In this document: piece by piece, positions 1-8,952 of the stretch
Layout of the letters: every line of letters starts with the position of its first letter
How positions within the stretch are numbered: the stretch's first letter is position 1
NCBI GenBank assembly: GCA_910574805.1
Contig: CAJTCV010000015.1
Coordinates: forward strand, 34,548-98,547
Length of the DNA: 64,000 nucleotides
Direction of reading: 5' to 3'
From: Lachnospiraceae bacterium
Lineage (GTDB): Bacteria; Bacillota; Clostridia; Lachnospirales; Lachnospiraceae
Notes under the pieces: model-generated
Databases searched by the model: none
What the model was told of the DNA's origin: nothing
Seen by the model: only the letters and a program-made list of their open reading frames with translations
Program-made: the position numbers and the translations under genes

Positions 1-918
1 GCCGCCGCCATATTCTGTCTCTGCGCGGGACTCTTTATCTCCATGCCGGTGCTTGCCGCCCGCCTGGATCCGGTTCACCGGTTCCTGTATCTGCTGTCGC
101 CCAGAGCTGCCCAGTATCTCATGCCGGTACAGATGTCCGCAGAGGATCAGGGCATCCGTATGGAGGTGGTCTCTGCCAGCGTCCACGGAGATACCGCCTG
201 CATCTACATCACCATGGAAGACCTGACCGGAGACCGGATTGATGAGACGACCGACCTTTATGACAGTTATTCCATTCATCGCCCCTTCGATGCAGTGGGC
301 ACCTGCGAGCGCGCCGGCTATGACGCCGCTTCCGGCAAGGTTTCCTTCCTGATCACACTGAAGGAGCGTTCCGGAGAATGGGAGGAACATTCCATTCAGG
401 GGGAAAAGATCACCTTTTCCGTGAAGGAATTTTTAAGCCGCAAATTCACCTGTGAGGATCTCTCCATCCCTCTGGACCTGAGCGATCTCCCGGAGGAGCC
501 CCGGACAAAAGAAGCTGATCTGCGCGGATGCGGCGGAGACTTTGAAGCCTACGGAATTGATGAGACTGCCCGTGTCCTGATTCCCGATACTTCCGTTCCG
601 GTCCTTCCTGATGACGGAGTCACTCTGACCGGGATCGGTTATGTGGACGGGATGCTCCACATCCAGACCGCCCTGGAAGATACACCGGAAAATGATAATC
701 ACGGTTATCTGTGGCTGGAAACTGACAGCAAAACCTGTGAATCCGTCTATACGGTCAGTTTTCTGGAAGAGACAAAAGACGGTCATTCTGTCACATATTA
801 CGAACAGGTGTTCGATATCTCGCCAGAGCAGCTGACAGATGCCTCGCTCCATGGCCGCTTTGTCATCTCCGGTCAGAAGACGAAAGGGTGCTGGAAAGTG
901 ACCTTTCCGCTGGAATAA
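1..918 (+). CDS. DUF4179-type anti-sigma-like membrane protein, 5' end outside window
   Basis: The frame is already open at base 1, so the true start lies upstream. The visible part begins with a hydrophobic stretch (about residues 1-19, AAIFCLCAGLFISMPVLAA) that should be the single membrane span. A soluble region of about 285 residues follows and reads DQGIRMEVVSASVHGD and MEDLTGDRIDETTDLYDS, which matches my memory of the DUF4179 domain of Firmicute proteins that usually follow an ECF sigma factor gene. Family knowledge suggests an anti-sigma or envelope-stress role; the sigma gene is outside the window. The gene is convergent with the RHH gene, 55 bp away. An internal ATG at 43 is not a likely start, because it would remove most of the membrane span. 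Confidence 0.7.
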   Translation, partial: AAAIFCLCAGLFISMPVLAARLDPVHRFLYLLSPRAAQYLMPVQMSAEDQGIRMEVVSASVHGDTACIYITMEDLTGDRIDETTDLYDSYSIHRPFDAVGTCERAGYDAASGKVSFLITLKERSGEWEEHSIQGEKITFSVKEFLSRKFTCEDLSIPLDLSDLPEEPRTKEADLRGCGGDFEAYGIDETARVLIPDTSVPVLPDDGVTLTGIGYVDGMLHIQTALEDTPENDNHGYLWLETDSKTCESVYTVSFLEETKDGHSVTYYEQVFDISPEQLTDASLHGRFVISGQKTKGCWKVTFPLE

Positions 919-973
919 GACACCTGACCGCCCGCTATGTGAACCGTCACTCTGCAGACCGGGCAGTCCCGTC

Positions 974-1177
974 TCACTCCAGATCCAGCTTCGGAGGAAC
1001 ATCCAGTTCCTCCGGCACATATTTCCCGTTCTTCTTCCGCTGTCTTACACATTCGGTCAGCAGGTATTCAATCTGTCCGTTTACTGAGCGGAAATCCTCC
1101 TCTGCCCATGCTGCGATGGCATCGTACAGCTTCGGTGACAATCGCAGCGGCACCTGTTTTTTCCGGTTGTCCGCCAT
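974..1177 (-). CDS. Small ribbon-helix-helix (Arc/CopG-like) DNA-binding protein
   Basis: A 67-residue protein. The start [18 protein letters not shown] is the beta strand plus first helix of an Arc/MetJ-type ribbon-helix-helix fold, followed by [17 protein letters not shown] as the second helix. Close relatives are common in Lachnospiraceae and are sometimes mislabelled as PTS subunits. The ATG lies one base after the TGA of the SPFH gene, so the pair is translationally coupled. It is probably a repressor, and the GATATT repeats in the promoter upstream of the SPFH gene are a possible autoregulatory target (inference). No toxin partner is visible. Confidence 0.75.
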   Translation of the reverse strand: MADNRKKQVPLRLSPKLYDAIAAWAEEDFRSVNGQIEYLLTECVRQRKKNGKYVPEELDVPPKLDLE

Positions 1178-1178
1178 A

Positions 1179-2198
1179 TCAGTACAGCGTTCCTGTGTTT
1201 ACGATGGGCTGAGCGTCGTGGTTTCCGCAGAGAACCACCAGAAGATTGGAGACCATGGCTGCCTTCCGCTCTTCATCCAGCGTAACCACTTCATTTTCAT
1301 TCAGGCGCTCCAGCGCCATCTCCACCATACCCACAGCGCCGTCCACGATCATCTTTCTCGCATCGATGACAGCGGACGCCTGCTGACGCTGGAGCATGAC
1401 TGCTGCGATCTCCGGCGCATACGCCAGATAAGTGATCCGCGCCTCTACAATCTCGATCCCCGCCTCATTGACCCGCTTCTGAATCTCATCCCGGATCCGC
1501 AGTGCCACGATCTCGCTGGATCCCCGGAGACTTCCCTCATCTGCGATCCCGTCGCCGGTGGTATCCACGCCCGGAGCCACATCATAAGGATACAGGCGGA
1601 CGATGTTCCGAAGAGCGCTGTCGCACTGAAGGGAAAGAAATTCCTTGTAATTGTCCACGTTGAACACTGCCTTCGCCGTATCCACGATCCGCCAGGTGAC
1701 CGCAATGCCGATCTCGATGGGATTGCCCAGACAGTCGTTGATCTTCTGCCGGTTGTTGCTGAGGGTCATGATTTTCAGAGAGAGCTTTTTCCCGGTGCCG
1801 TCAAGAGCAGCGGCGGCGGCCGCTGCTGCCGCATCCGAACCGGACGCAGAAGCATGCTTTACATCCCCGCTCTGACTGAGTCTGGTCCTGGCAGCCGGAT
1901 TCACACTGGTACAGAATGGATTGACAAAATAAAATCCGCTGTCCTTCAGAGTTCCCACATATTTTCCAAACAGTGTGAGCACCACCGCTTCCTGAGGCTT
2001 CAGAACCGTCAGACCGCACAGCGGAATCCATCCGATACACAGCGCAACAATGCACACGATCATCAGTACAGGGTTCCCGCTCCTGCCAAGCTCCATACCG
2101 CCGATGATCGTTCCGGTCACCGCCAGAATGTACAGGACGAGAACGGACAGGAGCACTGCCATTCCATTTTTCCGGTTATTCAGTACGATTTCTTTCAT
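1179..2198 (-). CDS. SPFH/prohibitin-domain membrane protein
   Basis: A 339-residue protein. Two N-terminal membrane spans (about 12-33 and 46-65) are followed by an SPFH domain starting at [19 protein letters not shown], with the typical later segments [20 protein letters not shown] and [20 protein letters not shown]. The middle holds an inserted low-complexity alanine run (about residues 120-132). SPFH proteins scaffold membrane microdomains. This one sits in a two-gene operon with a ribbon-helix-helix protein, an arrangement recurrent in Clostridia. The ATG at 2198 has GGAGG nine bases upstream and a consensus promoter at 2230-2258. The start is therefore firm; the client process is unknown. 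Confidence 0.85.
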   Translation of the reverse strand: MKEIVLNNRKNGMAVLLSVLVLYILAVTGTIIGGMELGRSGNPVLMIVCIVALCIGWIPLCGLTVLKPQEAVVLTLFGKYVGTLKDSGFYFVNPFCTSVNPAARTRLSQSGDVKHASASGSDAAAAAAAAALDGTGKKLSLKIMTLSNNRQKINDCLGNPIEIGIAVTWRIVDTAKAVFNVDNYKEFLSLQCDSALRNIVRLYPYDVAPGVDTTGDGIADEGSLRGSSEIVALRIRDEIQKRVNEAGIEIVEARITYLAYAPEIAAVMLQRQQASAVIDARKMIVDGAVGMVEMALERLNENEVVTLDEERKAAMVSNLLVVLCGNHDAQPIVNTGTLY

Positions 2199-2229
2199 TT
2201 GTAATTTCCTCCATCTTTATGATATTAAA

Positions 2230-2258
2230 ATAATATCACTATAATTTCTTTTTGTCAA
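2230..2258 (-). promoter_or_regulatory. Promoter of the SPFH/RHH operon with GATATT repeats
   Basis: On the minus strand a perfect -35 (TTGACA, 2253-2258) is separated by 17 bases from a -10 (TATTAT, 2230-2235). GATATT occurs at the -35 edge and again at the -10, and the inverted copy AATATC lies just downstream, giving an inverted repeat at 2221-2237 with a 5-base centre. The ribbon-helix-helix product of the operon could bind these half-sites; that is inference. Confidence 0.75.
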
Positions 2259-2335
2259 TATCATTTAAAAAGAAAGACTTTCAGGGAAGCCATCTGGATC
2301 GTCGCTCACAGGAATAAATCTGCTGACCGGACAGG

Positions 2336-2983
2336 ATGCAGACGAAACAGATACACAGGCCCTTCCCTGTGTCAAAAATATCCTGCCATCCATATACTGA
2401 TAAAAAGAACAAAATATTGGTAACTATGAACAGATCATGTAATTTCAGCAATGTCACCAACGATTATCTGGCATTCTATGATGGTATCCTGTGTGATATG
2501 ATCGATGAGATGACCCATGCAGATTTGTCAGACAGTATCTCTCACAATTTTATCACACAGATGATCCCCCATCATCAGGGAGCCATCGAGATGTCCCGGA
2601 ATCTTCTAAGATACACCACGCACATCCCGCTGGAGAATCTGGCGCTTCGGATCATCACGGAGCAGACCAGGAGCATCTCTCATATGCGGGCCATCCTGTG
2701 CTCCTGCGACGCCGTCCACAATTCCAAAGAGGATCTGTGCTGTTATCAGACCCGTACGAAAAAAATAATACGGACCATGTCCTGTGAAATGAAACACGCC
2801 TGCGCCTCCAACTGTGTCAACTGCAATTTTATCCGGGAGATGATCCCCCATCACTGCGCCGCCATTGCCATGTCGGAAAATACTCTGCGGTACTGTATCT
2901 GTCCGGAGCTGATCCCCATTCTGGACCGGATCATCCGGTCCCAGAAGCGGGAGGTATGTCAGATGCGGTGTCTTCTCCAGTAA
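2336..2983 (+). CDS. Cysteine-rich protein with two DUF305 (MIPHHQ) repeats
   Basis: A 215-residue protein with two tandem DUF305-type modules: one around NFITQMIPHHQGAIEMS (about residue 80) and one around NFIREMIPHHCAAIAMS (about residue 167). DUF305 has a ferritin-like four-helix fold whose H-H pair suggests metal binding; such proteins are often periplasmic or linked to copper. This copy has about 15 cysteines, including CC and CxC pairs, in the region after the first module, and no signal peptide, which points to a cytosolic metal-binding protein. The start is uncertain: neither the ATG at 2336 nor the one at 2426 (MNRSCNFSN) has a good ribosome site. It stands alone, between divergent SPFH and a convergent J-domain gene. 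Confidence 0.75.
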   Translation: MQTKQIHRPFPVSKISCHPYTDKKNKILVTMNRSCNFSNVTNDYLAFYDGILCDMIDEMTHADLSDSISHNFITQMIPHHQGAIEMSRNLLRYTTHIPLENLALRIITEQTRSISHMRAILCSCDAVHNSKEDLCCYQTRTKKIIRTMSCEMKHACASNCVNCNFIREMIPHHCAAIAMSENTLRYCICPELIPILDRIIRSQKREVCQMRCLLQ

Positions 2984-3011
2984 AATTAAAAAAAGAAGAC
3001 GGTCTCAAGAC

Positions 3012-3052
3012 GTGTTCCTGTCTGCCCGGCAGCACCGGACAGACAGGAACAC
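3012..3052. terminator. Strong hairpin between convergent genes (bidirectional terminator)
   Basis: GTGTTCCTGTCTG (3012-3024) pairs perfectly with CAGACAGGAACAC (3040-3052), extended by four more pairs after one mismatch around a five-base loop. It sits between the convergent DUF305 gene (ends 2983) and J-domain gene (ends 3088). ATTTTG follows on the plus side, and a long T-rich run follows after a spacer on the minus side. Confidence 0.8.
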
Positions 3053-3087
3053 ATTTTGCGCCAGTCTCCTGCTTTCTAAACTGTTTT

Positions 3088-4584
3088 TTAATACCACGCT
3101 TCTACTTCGGACAGCTCTTCCGCAGTCCCCTGCCATGCTCCAAAGAATCTGCTCTCTTCCCCGCGACTCACCTGAAATCCGCTCCCGTCCTCCAGCACCT
3201 GGACATCTGCTCCCGAACTGCAGAGCAGATGCCAGATATTGCCCACCGTGATCCAGGACGATTCCGCCCGCTGGACATGACCGTCGGACCTCTCCGTCGC
3301 ACCGTCTGTATAAGTCGCCATGAACACTCTGCATATTTTTTCTTCACCAATATACAGACTGCTCCAGATTCCCTCCCTGTCCTCCCATTCCATACACAGC
3401 TTTTCATATAAAGGCCCCAGCTCCCGGTACTGCTCTTCCGTCAGGTTCCATGCCTCATAGTTGAACATGTATACCATGTAAGACTCCCGCACTCTGGCGG
3501 CCAGCTCATCCCCGTCCAGAAGCTCCTCCACAGAATAGACCTGCTTCTCTGTCAGATCGGAATACATATCCCCTCCATCCATCATGATCTCAGGAAATGC
3601 AATCCCATCTGCACAGATGCTCACCCGTCCAACCGCAGCAAGCTCTTCATGCTCCCGGAACATTTCCGCCACCGTACCGCAGAACGCGTCAATCTGTTCA
3701 TAATCCGGATAATACAGAAGGTATACCCTGGAATTTGCCACTGTCTGTATATCATATAAAAGCCCATACTGCTTTGCACAGGACCGGAAAAGCTTTCTCG
3801 TATTGAGATCCTCCTCCAGCTCCCGGCCGGTCTGGTAAGAGCGCTCCTGTCTCTGATCCCGCGTCAGGTAACTGTACAGCATCATCGGGACGAGCACGCA
3901 GAAAAGAAGGGCAAGCGCCACAAGCATCTGATTTCTGCCGGCTGCCTCTTCTTCCTCCTGCTTTTGTTTCTGTTTTCTCAGGAGCCATGCATCATGTTCC
4001 GACCGTAAAAATCGAAGCAGCTTTTCTGCATCATCTCCGTATCCGGTTTCCTCTTCCTGAAAGCCGTAAATATCCCACAGGGGCAAAAGAAACTCTTCAT
4101 ATTTCAGATCCCCGCTGCGCGCGCCTGCAAAAGCCGCCAGAACAAGAGGATGCCATTTGATTTCCTGAAAGTCCTCGGATCGCAGGTATTCCCCCCACCA
4201 TTTCAGGACGGGTTTCGTACGATAGCTGTCCTGAAGCTTTTCCCACTGTTCCTGGAAAAAATCCGCCCGCTGTTCCTGCTTTTTCACCCTGTCCTGGAAA
4301 AAAGCGGTCAATACGTCCTGCTCTGCATCCGGAGTTTTTGACTCACCGGTTTCCTCTTTTTCCGGCGCTTCGGTTTCTTCTGAAGGACAGGCGGACTCCT
4401 CACACTCTGCCGCATATTTCAGCGCCGCCTGATATGCATCATAAAGCACGCGAAATTCGTCCGGCTTTTCCTCCGGATGAACCATGCGGGACCCGGCGGC
4501 GTATGCCCGGCGGATCTTCTTCCTGTCAGTTGTCGGTTCGATCTGCAGGACGTCCCATATGTCTGCAGGTATCTGTCTCTCCAT
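3088..4584 (-). CDS. J-domain membrane protein, probable Hsp70 partner
   Basis: A 498-residue protein. Residues 1-60 form a J-domain (DVLQIEPTTDRKKIRRAY, then HPE at 36-38 in place of the canonical HPD). A long charged helical region, then one membrane span (QMLVALALLFCVLVPMMLYS, around 215-235) and a C-terminal domain of about 260 residues with no family I recognise. J-proteins stimulate Hsp70 ATPase through HPD; an HPE variant may keep or lose this. It starts 12 bases after the Hsp70 gene stop (ribosome site GAGAGG), so the two are surely cotranscribed and probably a chaperone pair with the client domain outside the membrane. It is the last gene of the operon and ends at the hairpin 3012-3052. 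Confidence 0.8.
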   Translation of the reverse strand: MERQIPADIWDVLQIEPTTDRKKIRRAYAAGSRMVHPEEKPDEFRVLYDAYQAALKYAAECEESACPSEETEAPEKEETGESKTPDAEQDVLTAFFQDRVKKQEQRADFFQEQWEKLQDSYRTKPVLKWWGEYLRSEDFQEIKWHPLVLAAFAGARSGDLKYEEFLLPLWDIYGFQEEETGYGDDAEKLLRFLRSEHDAWLLRKQKQKQEEEEAAGRNQMLVALALLFCVLVPMMLYSYLTRDQRQERSYQTGRELEEDLNTRKLFRSCAKQYGLLYDIQTVANSRVYLLYYPDYEQIDAFCGTVAEMFREHEELAAVGRVSICADGIAFPEIMMDGGDMYSDLTEKQVYSVEELLDGDELAARVRESYMVYMFNYEAWNLTEEQYRELGPLYEKLCMEWEDREGIWSSLYIGEEKICRVFMATYTDGATERSDGHVQRAESSWITVGNIWHLLCSSGADVQVLEDGSGFQVSRGEESRFFGAWQGTAEELSEVEAWY

Positions 4585-4596
4585 CTTCCTCTCTCC

Positions 4597-6285
4597 CTAC
4601 GGCTCTGTCCCGTCAAGGCGGTCGAAGACAGCTTCCGACTCCCGCAGGCAGTTGGATATCTTCTGATCATTCTGCCCTTCCAGAGCTTCCTGAAGTCTTT
4701 GCAGTACGCAGGCAACCTCTTTTCGTTCTTCTCCCACAAGCTCAGCAAACATACGTTCGCCTCTGGCCAGTACAAGCCTGGTACGGATCCCGCCCGGGGG
4801 CGAAAGCTTATATGCATTCAATTCCTTCAGGCGCCTGTCAAGCTCCTGCTCGGACAGCCGGAAATGTCTGCCGGCGATCACAGCCCGCTCTGTTCTCTTC
4901 TGAACATGGTCGGTCACCTCCACCTCCAGAATCCCGTTAATGTCGTAGGTAAAACGGATCTCGATCCTTGCCTCGCCCTTTCGTACCGGAAGAATATCCA
5001 TTTCCACAGTTCCAAGCTCTACATTATCTTCACAGTAATAGGCTTCTCCCTGGTAGATGCCGATGGAAATATGAGACTGACCGTCACGGGCATTGGTATA
5101 ATATCCCGTTTTGGAACTGGGAAGGATACTGTTCCGTTCAATGATCGGAGACATGACCGGTCTGGTCACATCTGAATAATTGACAATGCTCGTTCCCAGC
5201 GTAAAAGGACAGATATCCGTCAGTACCAGATCCCGAATCTCCTGTTTCCGTTCCTTGATTCCGGCATAAGTGCCGACGCCTGCGGCAACGATCTCATCCG
5301 GAGAACCGATCATGCAGGGAGTCTTTCCAAGAAATGTCTGCAGAAACAGGAAGATCACCGGCATTCTGGAGGAACCGCCCACCAGAACGATCTCATCAAT
5401 CTCATGAATCGTCCGGCTGCTGTCCCTCAGTACATTTTTAAGAACCTGGCCGATCCGGTCAAAGAGCGTCTGGCAGGATTCCGCCAGAAGCATATTCGTG
5501 AGCGTAAAGGGCTGTTCGTCCGGACCGAAGGTGATCACAGCCTCTTTCTGAACGGTCAGCTCTTTTTTGCATTTCTCCGACAGCCGGAGAAGGGAGGCTT
5601 TCTGATCTTCCTCCAAGTCCTCATAGTTCAGACCGCCGGCCTTACAGCAGCTGCGTGCAATCACCTCATCAAAATCATTTCCGCCCAGATGTGTATCTCC
5701 GCTCACTGCAACGATCTCGATTACATTTTCAAAATAGTCCACCACGGATACATCCAGCGTCCCGCCCCCCAGATCAAATACAAGATAACTGCCTTCCTCC
5801 TGCCCGCTGATCCTGCTGGCGGCAAGTGCAGCAGCGGAAGGCTCGTTGATCAGGCGCTCAACATATATCCCGGCCAGCCTTCCCGCTTCCCGGGTGGCGT
5901 ATCTTTGATCGTCATTGAAATATGCAGGCACACTGATCACAGCTTCTGTCACTGCTTCCCCCAGAAAACGTTCGGCATCCTCTTTCAGCTGACGCAGCAC
6001 AAAAGAAGACAGCTCCTGCGGGGTAAAAGAACGTCCTGCCAGGGTAAAGACCTTCTCTGTTCCCATGTACCGCTTAAAAGAAGCTGCCGTATCTGAAGGA
6101 TGCGTAATCAGCCGCTCCTTCGCCACAGCACCAATACAGATCTCTCCATTTTCTTCCACACTGACCACGCTTGGGGTCAGAACATCCCCCAGCGGGCCGG
6201 GTACCAGTCTGACCCGGCCATCCTGACATACACATACAAGACTGTTGGTCGTTCCAAGATCAATCCCGATGATTGCCACATCCAT
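4597..6285 (-). CDS. hscC: Hsp70-family chaperone, HscC-like
   Basis: About 562 residues, the length of HscC rather than DnaK. The N-terminus has the phosphate-1 motif GIDLGTTNSLVCV, then VISVPAYFNDDQRYATREAG, INEPSAAALA, VFDLGGGTLDVSV (phosphate-2) and VLVGGSSRMPVI (adenosine motif). A substrate-binding beta domain follows (ILPVRKGEARIEIRFTYDINGILEVEV), with a short lid. The start is ambiguous: GTG 6288, ATG 6285, or GTG 6279, the last of which has AGAGG at the best spacing and gives MAIIGIDLGTTNS. The J-protein gene follows after 12 bases. The specialised Hsp70 plus membrane J-protein suggests a dedicated client; which one is unknown. The gene symbol is by resemblance only. Confidence 0.85.
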   Translation of the reverse strand: MDVAIIGIDLGTTNSLVCVCQDGRVRLVPGPLGDVLTPSVVSVEENGEICIGAVAKERLITHPSDTAASFKRYMGTEKVFTLAGRSFTPQELSSFVLRQLKEDAERFLGEAVTEAVISVPAYFNDDQRYATREAGRLAGIYVERLINEPSAAALAASRISGQEEGSYLVFDLGGGTLDVSVVDYFENVIEIVAVSGDTHLGGNDFDEVIARSCCKAGGLNYEDLEEDQKASLLRLSEKCKKELTVQKEAVITFGPDEQPFTLTNMLLAESCQTLFDRIGQVLKNVLRDSSRTIHEIDEIVLVGGSSRMPVIFLFLQTFLGKTPCMIGSPDEIVAAGVGTYAGIKERKQEIRDLVLTDICPFTLGTSIVNYSDVTRPVMSPIIERNSILPSSKTGYYTNARDGQSHISIGIYQGEAYYCEDNVELGTVEMDILPVRKGEARIEIRFTYDINGILEVEVTDHVQKRTERAVIAGRHFRLSEQELDRRLKELNAYKLSPPGGIRTRLVLARGERMFAELVGEERKEVACVLQRLQEALEGQNDQKISNCLRESEAVFDRLDGTEP

Positions 6286-6319
6286 CACCTCTCTTATTCA
6301 AAATAATACATACAGCATA

Positions 6320-7273
6320 TCAGATTGCTCCTGTTTGCTTTAGCAGGAAAATCCACCCGCAGATCGTCACGCAGGAAAAGAGAGACGAAAAGATCAGACA
6401 TCCCGCCGCCAGCTCCGCATTGCTGTCCATCTGCTGGGCCATGGTATAGCTGGAGACCGCGCAGGGCGCGCCGAAGATCACGATCAGCAGTGCCAACGGG
6501 ATCCCCCGGTATCCCAGCGCATACCCCGCAGCCAGCGCCATACCGGGACCGATGATCAGCTTTCCCAGGACACCGGATACGATATTTCTCAGATTCTTGT
6601 GTACACTTTGGAAATAAAAGGAAGCTCCCATGACCAGAAGAGCTGCCGGTGTTGCCGCCGAAGCCACCTGTCCCACCGGCTGCAGAAGGACTTCGGGAAG
6701 CTCCAGGCGAAAAGCCACCGCACAGATCCCCGCCGCCGCTCCCAGAATCAGAGGGTTGGTCAGAATCTTTTTCAGAATATGTCCCGGCTGCATCCTTCCG
6801 CCCCGGAATACCTCCAGCGTAGCAACTGCCAGTATATTGTAAAGCGGCACGATAACCGCCAGCATGATCGTAGTCAGTCCCAGGGCTTCTTCACCCATGA
6901 GATTTTCCATAACCGGCAGTCCCATCAGCACCAGATTGCCCCGATAGCACGCCTGAATCAGCGCTCCGCGGCTGGGATTGTCCCTGACGGTCAAAAGGGC
7001 ATAGACGGTCCCCAGTGCATAGACCAGAAAAAGCATCCCCACGCAGAATCCAAAATAGGACGGGATCAGCACGCCGGAAAAGTCAGCCGTATAGATATTG
7101 TAAAACATCATAAACGGAAACATGACCTGGAAGACCGCATTGTTCACATGCTTCCGTTCCAGGTCAGTCAAAAGCTTCAGCCGGCGCGCTCCCATCCCCA
7201 GCAGAATCAGCAGAAAAATGGGAAGCACCGCTTCCGCTGCGATGATAAAATTTGCCGTCATCTTAAGGGTCAC
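6320..7273 (-). CDS. AEC-family (auxin efflux carrier-like) transporter
   Basis: A 317-residue, very hydrophobic protein with about ten membrane spans in two five-helix halves. The start AEAVLPIFLLILLGMGARRL and the polar break in helix 4 (ACYRGNLVLMGLPV) are typical of the AEC/MdcF family, which moves organic acids or other anions. The substrate cannot be told from the sequence. Its ATG overlaps the stop of the upstream NUDIX gene (ATGA), so it is translationally coupled and part of the rplU-to-J-protein operon. Confidence 0.85.
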   Translation of the reverse strand: MTLKMTANFIIAAEAVLPIFLLILLGMGARRLKLLTDLERKHVNNAVFQVMFPFMMFYNIYTADFSGVLIPSYFGFCVGMLFLVYALGTVYALLTVRDNPSRGALIQACYRGNLVLMGLPVMENLMGEEALGLTTIMLAVIVPLYNILAVATLEVFRGGRMQPGHILKKILTNPLILGAAAGICAVAFRLELPEVLLQPVGQVASAATPAALLVMGASFYFQSVHKNLRNIVSGVLGKLIIGPGMALAAGYALGYRGIPLALLIVIFGAPCAVSSYTMAQQMDSNAELAAGCLIFSSLFSCVTICGWIFLLKQTGAI

Positions 7274-7890
7274 TCCGGTCTGACAAAATAAAACGGATCC
7301 TCTTCTGTGTGATGCAGAAAATGCATCATCAGATAACCACAGTTCATGGACACGTTCTCTTCCTTCAGGATCCTCCGGATCTCTTCCCGGTCCGCAAGGA
7401 CCACCTCCAGCTGTTCATTTGCCTCCAGTCCTTCTGCCGAGACCGTACCTGCAGCATAGCCATAGACAGTCGCACAGGATTCATCCGTCATACCGATGGT
7501 GGTGAAAAACGGCTTGTGATACATCTCGTCCACCTGCAGAGGCTCAAAATCAAGTCCGGTCTCCTCCTTTAACTCCCTTGCGCCTGCTTGGGCATACGTC
7601 TCTCCCTCGTCCACCAGTCCTGCCGGCAGCTCATAGATATAGTCGTCGATGGAAAGGCGGTACTGGCGGACCAGCACCATTCGGTCACGTTTTTCTCCAT
7701 AGATACTGTAGATGATCACACCGTCCGGTTTGTTGATTCGGGTCTTCATCTTCAGATGCTCCGCGTCCTTCCCCCTGGATGCCACGTGATACAGCTTTTT
7801 CTCGCCCAGCTTGTTCTCATAATGCAGGTCATACATATTCAGGAAACGATTGTCCGTTGTCTTTTCGATGGAAAGAATATGATTGCCCAT
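7270..7890 (-). CDS. NUDIX hydrolase, ADP-ribose pyrophosphatase-like
   Basis: A 206-residue protein with a complete Nudix box, GLVDEGETYAQAGARELKEE followed by TGLD (about residues 105-128), which holds the catalytic RELxEE glutamates. The flanking IYELPAGLVDEGET and VRQYRLSIDDY resemble the ADP-ribose pyrophosphatase subfamily (NudF), which splits ADP-ribose to AMP and ribose 5-phosphate. GGAGG stands seven bases before the ATG. The gene begins two bases after the rsfS stop codon and overlaps the AEC gene by four bases. Confidence 0.85.
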   Translation of the reverse strand: MGNHILSIEKTTDNRFLNMYDLHYENKLGEKKLYHVASRGKDAEHLKMKTRINKPDGVIIYSIYGEKRDRMVLVRQYRLSIDDYIYELPAGLVDEGETYAQAGARELKEETGLDFEPLQVDEMYHKPFFTTIGMTDESCATVYGYAAGTVSAEGLEANEQLEVVLADREEIRRILKEENVSMNCGYLMMHFLHHTEEDPFYFVRPE

Positions 7891-7892
7891 TT

Positions 7893-8255
7893 TTACGCCT
7901 CCAGATCTACTTTTTCCACCAGGTTGCCGTCTCTCCAGATCCGCTCCAGATCGTAGAACAGACGGTTTTCTTCGTCAAAAATATGGATGATGATATCCTG
8001 ATAATCCATCAGAATCCAGTTGGCGGTCTGGTAGCCCTCCACCTGCTTCGGAGTATGGCCCGCTTTGCCAAGCCTCTCTTCTACTTCATCCGCCATGGCC
8101 TGCACCTGATTGCGGTTGCTGCCGGACGCAATAATGAAATAGTCCGCCAGAACAGAGACATCCGAGATGTCCAGAAGCTTCAGATCCTTCGCCTTTTTCT
8201 CTTCCAGGGCACTGACTGCGATCTTCGCCATTTCCTTTGAGCTTTTTTCTACCAT
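7893..8255 (-). CDS. rsfS: Ribosome silencing factor RsfS
   Basis: A 120-residue protein. KAKDLKLLDISDVSVLADYF, FIIASGSNRNQVQAMADEV and YQTANWILMDYQDIIIHIFD are the core of RsfS (Iojap/YbeB), which binds L14 and blocks joining of the 50S and 30S subunits. I place the start at the ATG at 8255 (MVEKSSKEMAK), because a consensus GGAGG lies at good spacing just upstream. A start at 8318 would add 21 residues unlike the family. The order nadD-yqeK-rsfS is the standard Firmicute arrangement. Confidence 0.93.
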   Translation of the reverse strand: MVEKSSKEMAKIAVSALEEKKAKDLKLLDISDVSVLADYFIIASGSNRNQVQAMADEVEERLGKAGHTPKQVEGYQTANWILMDYQDIIIHIFDEENRLFYDLERIWRDGNLVEKVDLEA

Positions 8256-8293
8256 AGATACCCTCCTTTGCTTCTTAAATAAACATGCCACAT

Positions 8294-8887
8294 TTATTCT
8301 TCCGCAGACACGCTGCATTTCTGTATATAATAATCATACGTCTTTTTGGTCATGGAGTCAACATGTTCCGGAGAATCTCCCAGATATCCCAGCGTATCCC
8401 TGAGGATCATAACCAGCGCTTCGTCCAGATCCACAAAAGCCTTCTGACGAATCATGGGCAGATGAGGCGCCTTGTCCCTTTTTGGCTCAATATAATCCGC
8501 AATATAGACGATCTTGTCCAGAAGCGTCATCTCCGGCCGTCCGGTCGTATGCCAGCGGATGGCATTCAGGATCTCTTCGTCTTCAATGTCATATTTCTTC
8601 CTGGCGAGAAACGCCCCCAGCTTTGCGTGGAGCATAAAGGGATTCTTCCGCTCCAGCTCCGTGATCTCCAGATGATGCTTCTCTGCCATCTTCAGTTTTT
8701 TTGCATTGGGCATGCATTTGGCACAGTCATGCATCAACCCGGCAAGCATGGCTTTGTCCAGATCACAGCCATAGCGCATGGCCAGCGCTCCGCAGGTATA
8801 CATCACACCCAGCGTATGCTCAAACCGGCTGTCATCCATTTCCTTTTTCAGATCTTTTTTCAAATCCTTGATACAGATCGCGTCCAT
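8294..8887 (-). CDS. yqeK: YqeK HD-domain Ap4A hydrolase
   Basis: A 197-residue protein of the YqeK family (symmetrical bis(5'-nucleosyl)-tetraphosphatase, HD superfamily). Metal-ligand motifs are visible: the first H in FEHTLGVMYTCGALA, the HD pair in LAGLMHDCAKCMPN, and later H residues in LHAKLGAFLARKKY and IRWHTTGRPEMTLLDKIVYI. These enzymes split Ap4A to two ADP. AGGAGG precedes the ATG at 8887. It lies between nadD and rsfS as usual. Confidence 0.92.
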   Translation of the reverse strand: MDAICIKDLKKDLKKEMDDSRFEHTLGVMYTCGALAMRYGCDLDKAMLAGLMHDCAKCMPNAKKLKMAEKHHLEITELERKNPFMLHAKLGAFLARKKYDIEDEEILNAIRWHTTGRPEMTLLDKIVYIADYIEPKRDKAPHLPMIRQKAFVDLDEALVMILRDTLGYLGDSPEHVDSMTKKTYDYYIQKCSVSAEE

Positions 8888-8952
8888 CCCTGATCCTCCT
8901 GATGAAAGTTTGCTTTAATTATCTGTGCATGCAAAAGAAACCGACAGCTGTA

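Noticed and set aside
888..2204. Plus-strand frame of 438 codons opposite the SPFH and RHH genes
   Set aside because: It begins inside the DUF4179 gene, runs over two well-formed minus-strand genes and the promoter, and has no protein-like domains.
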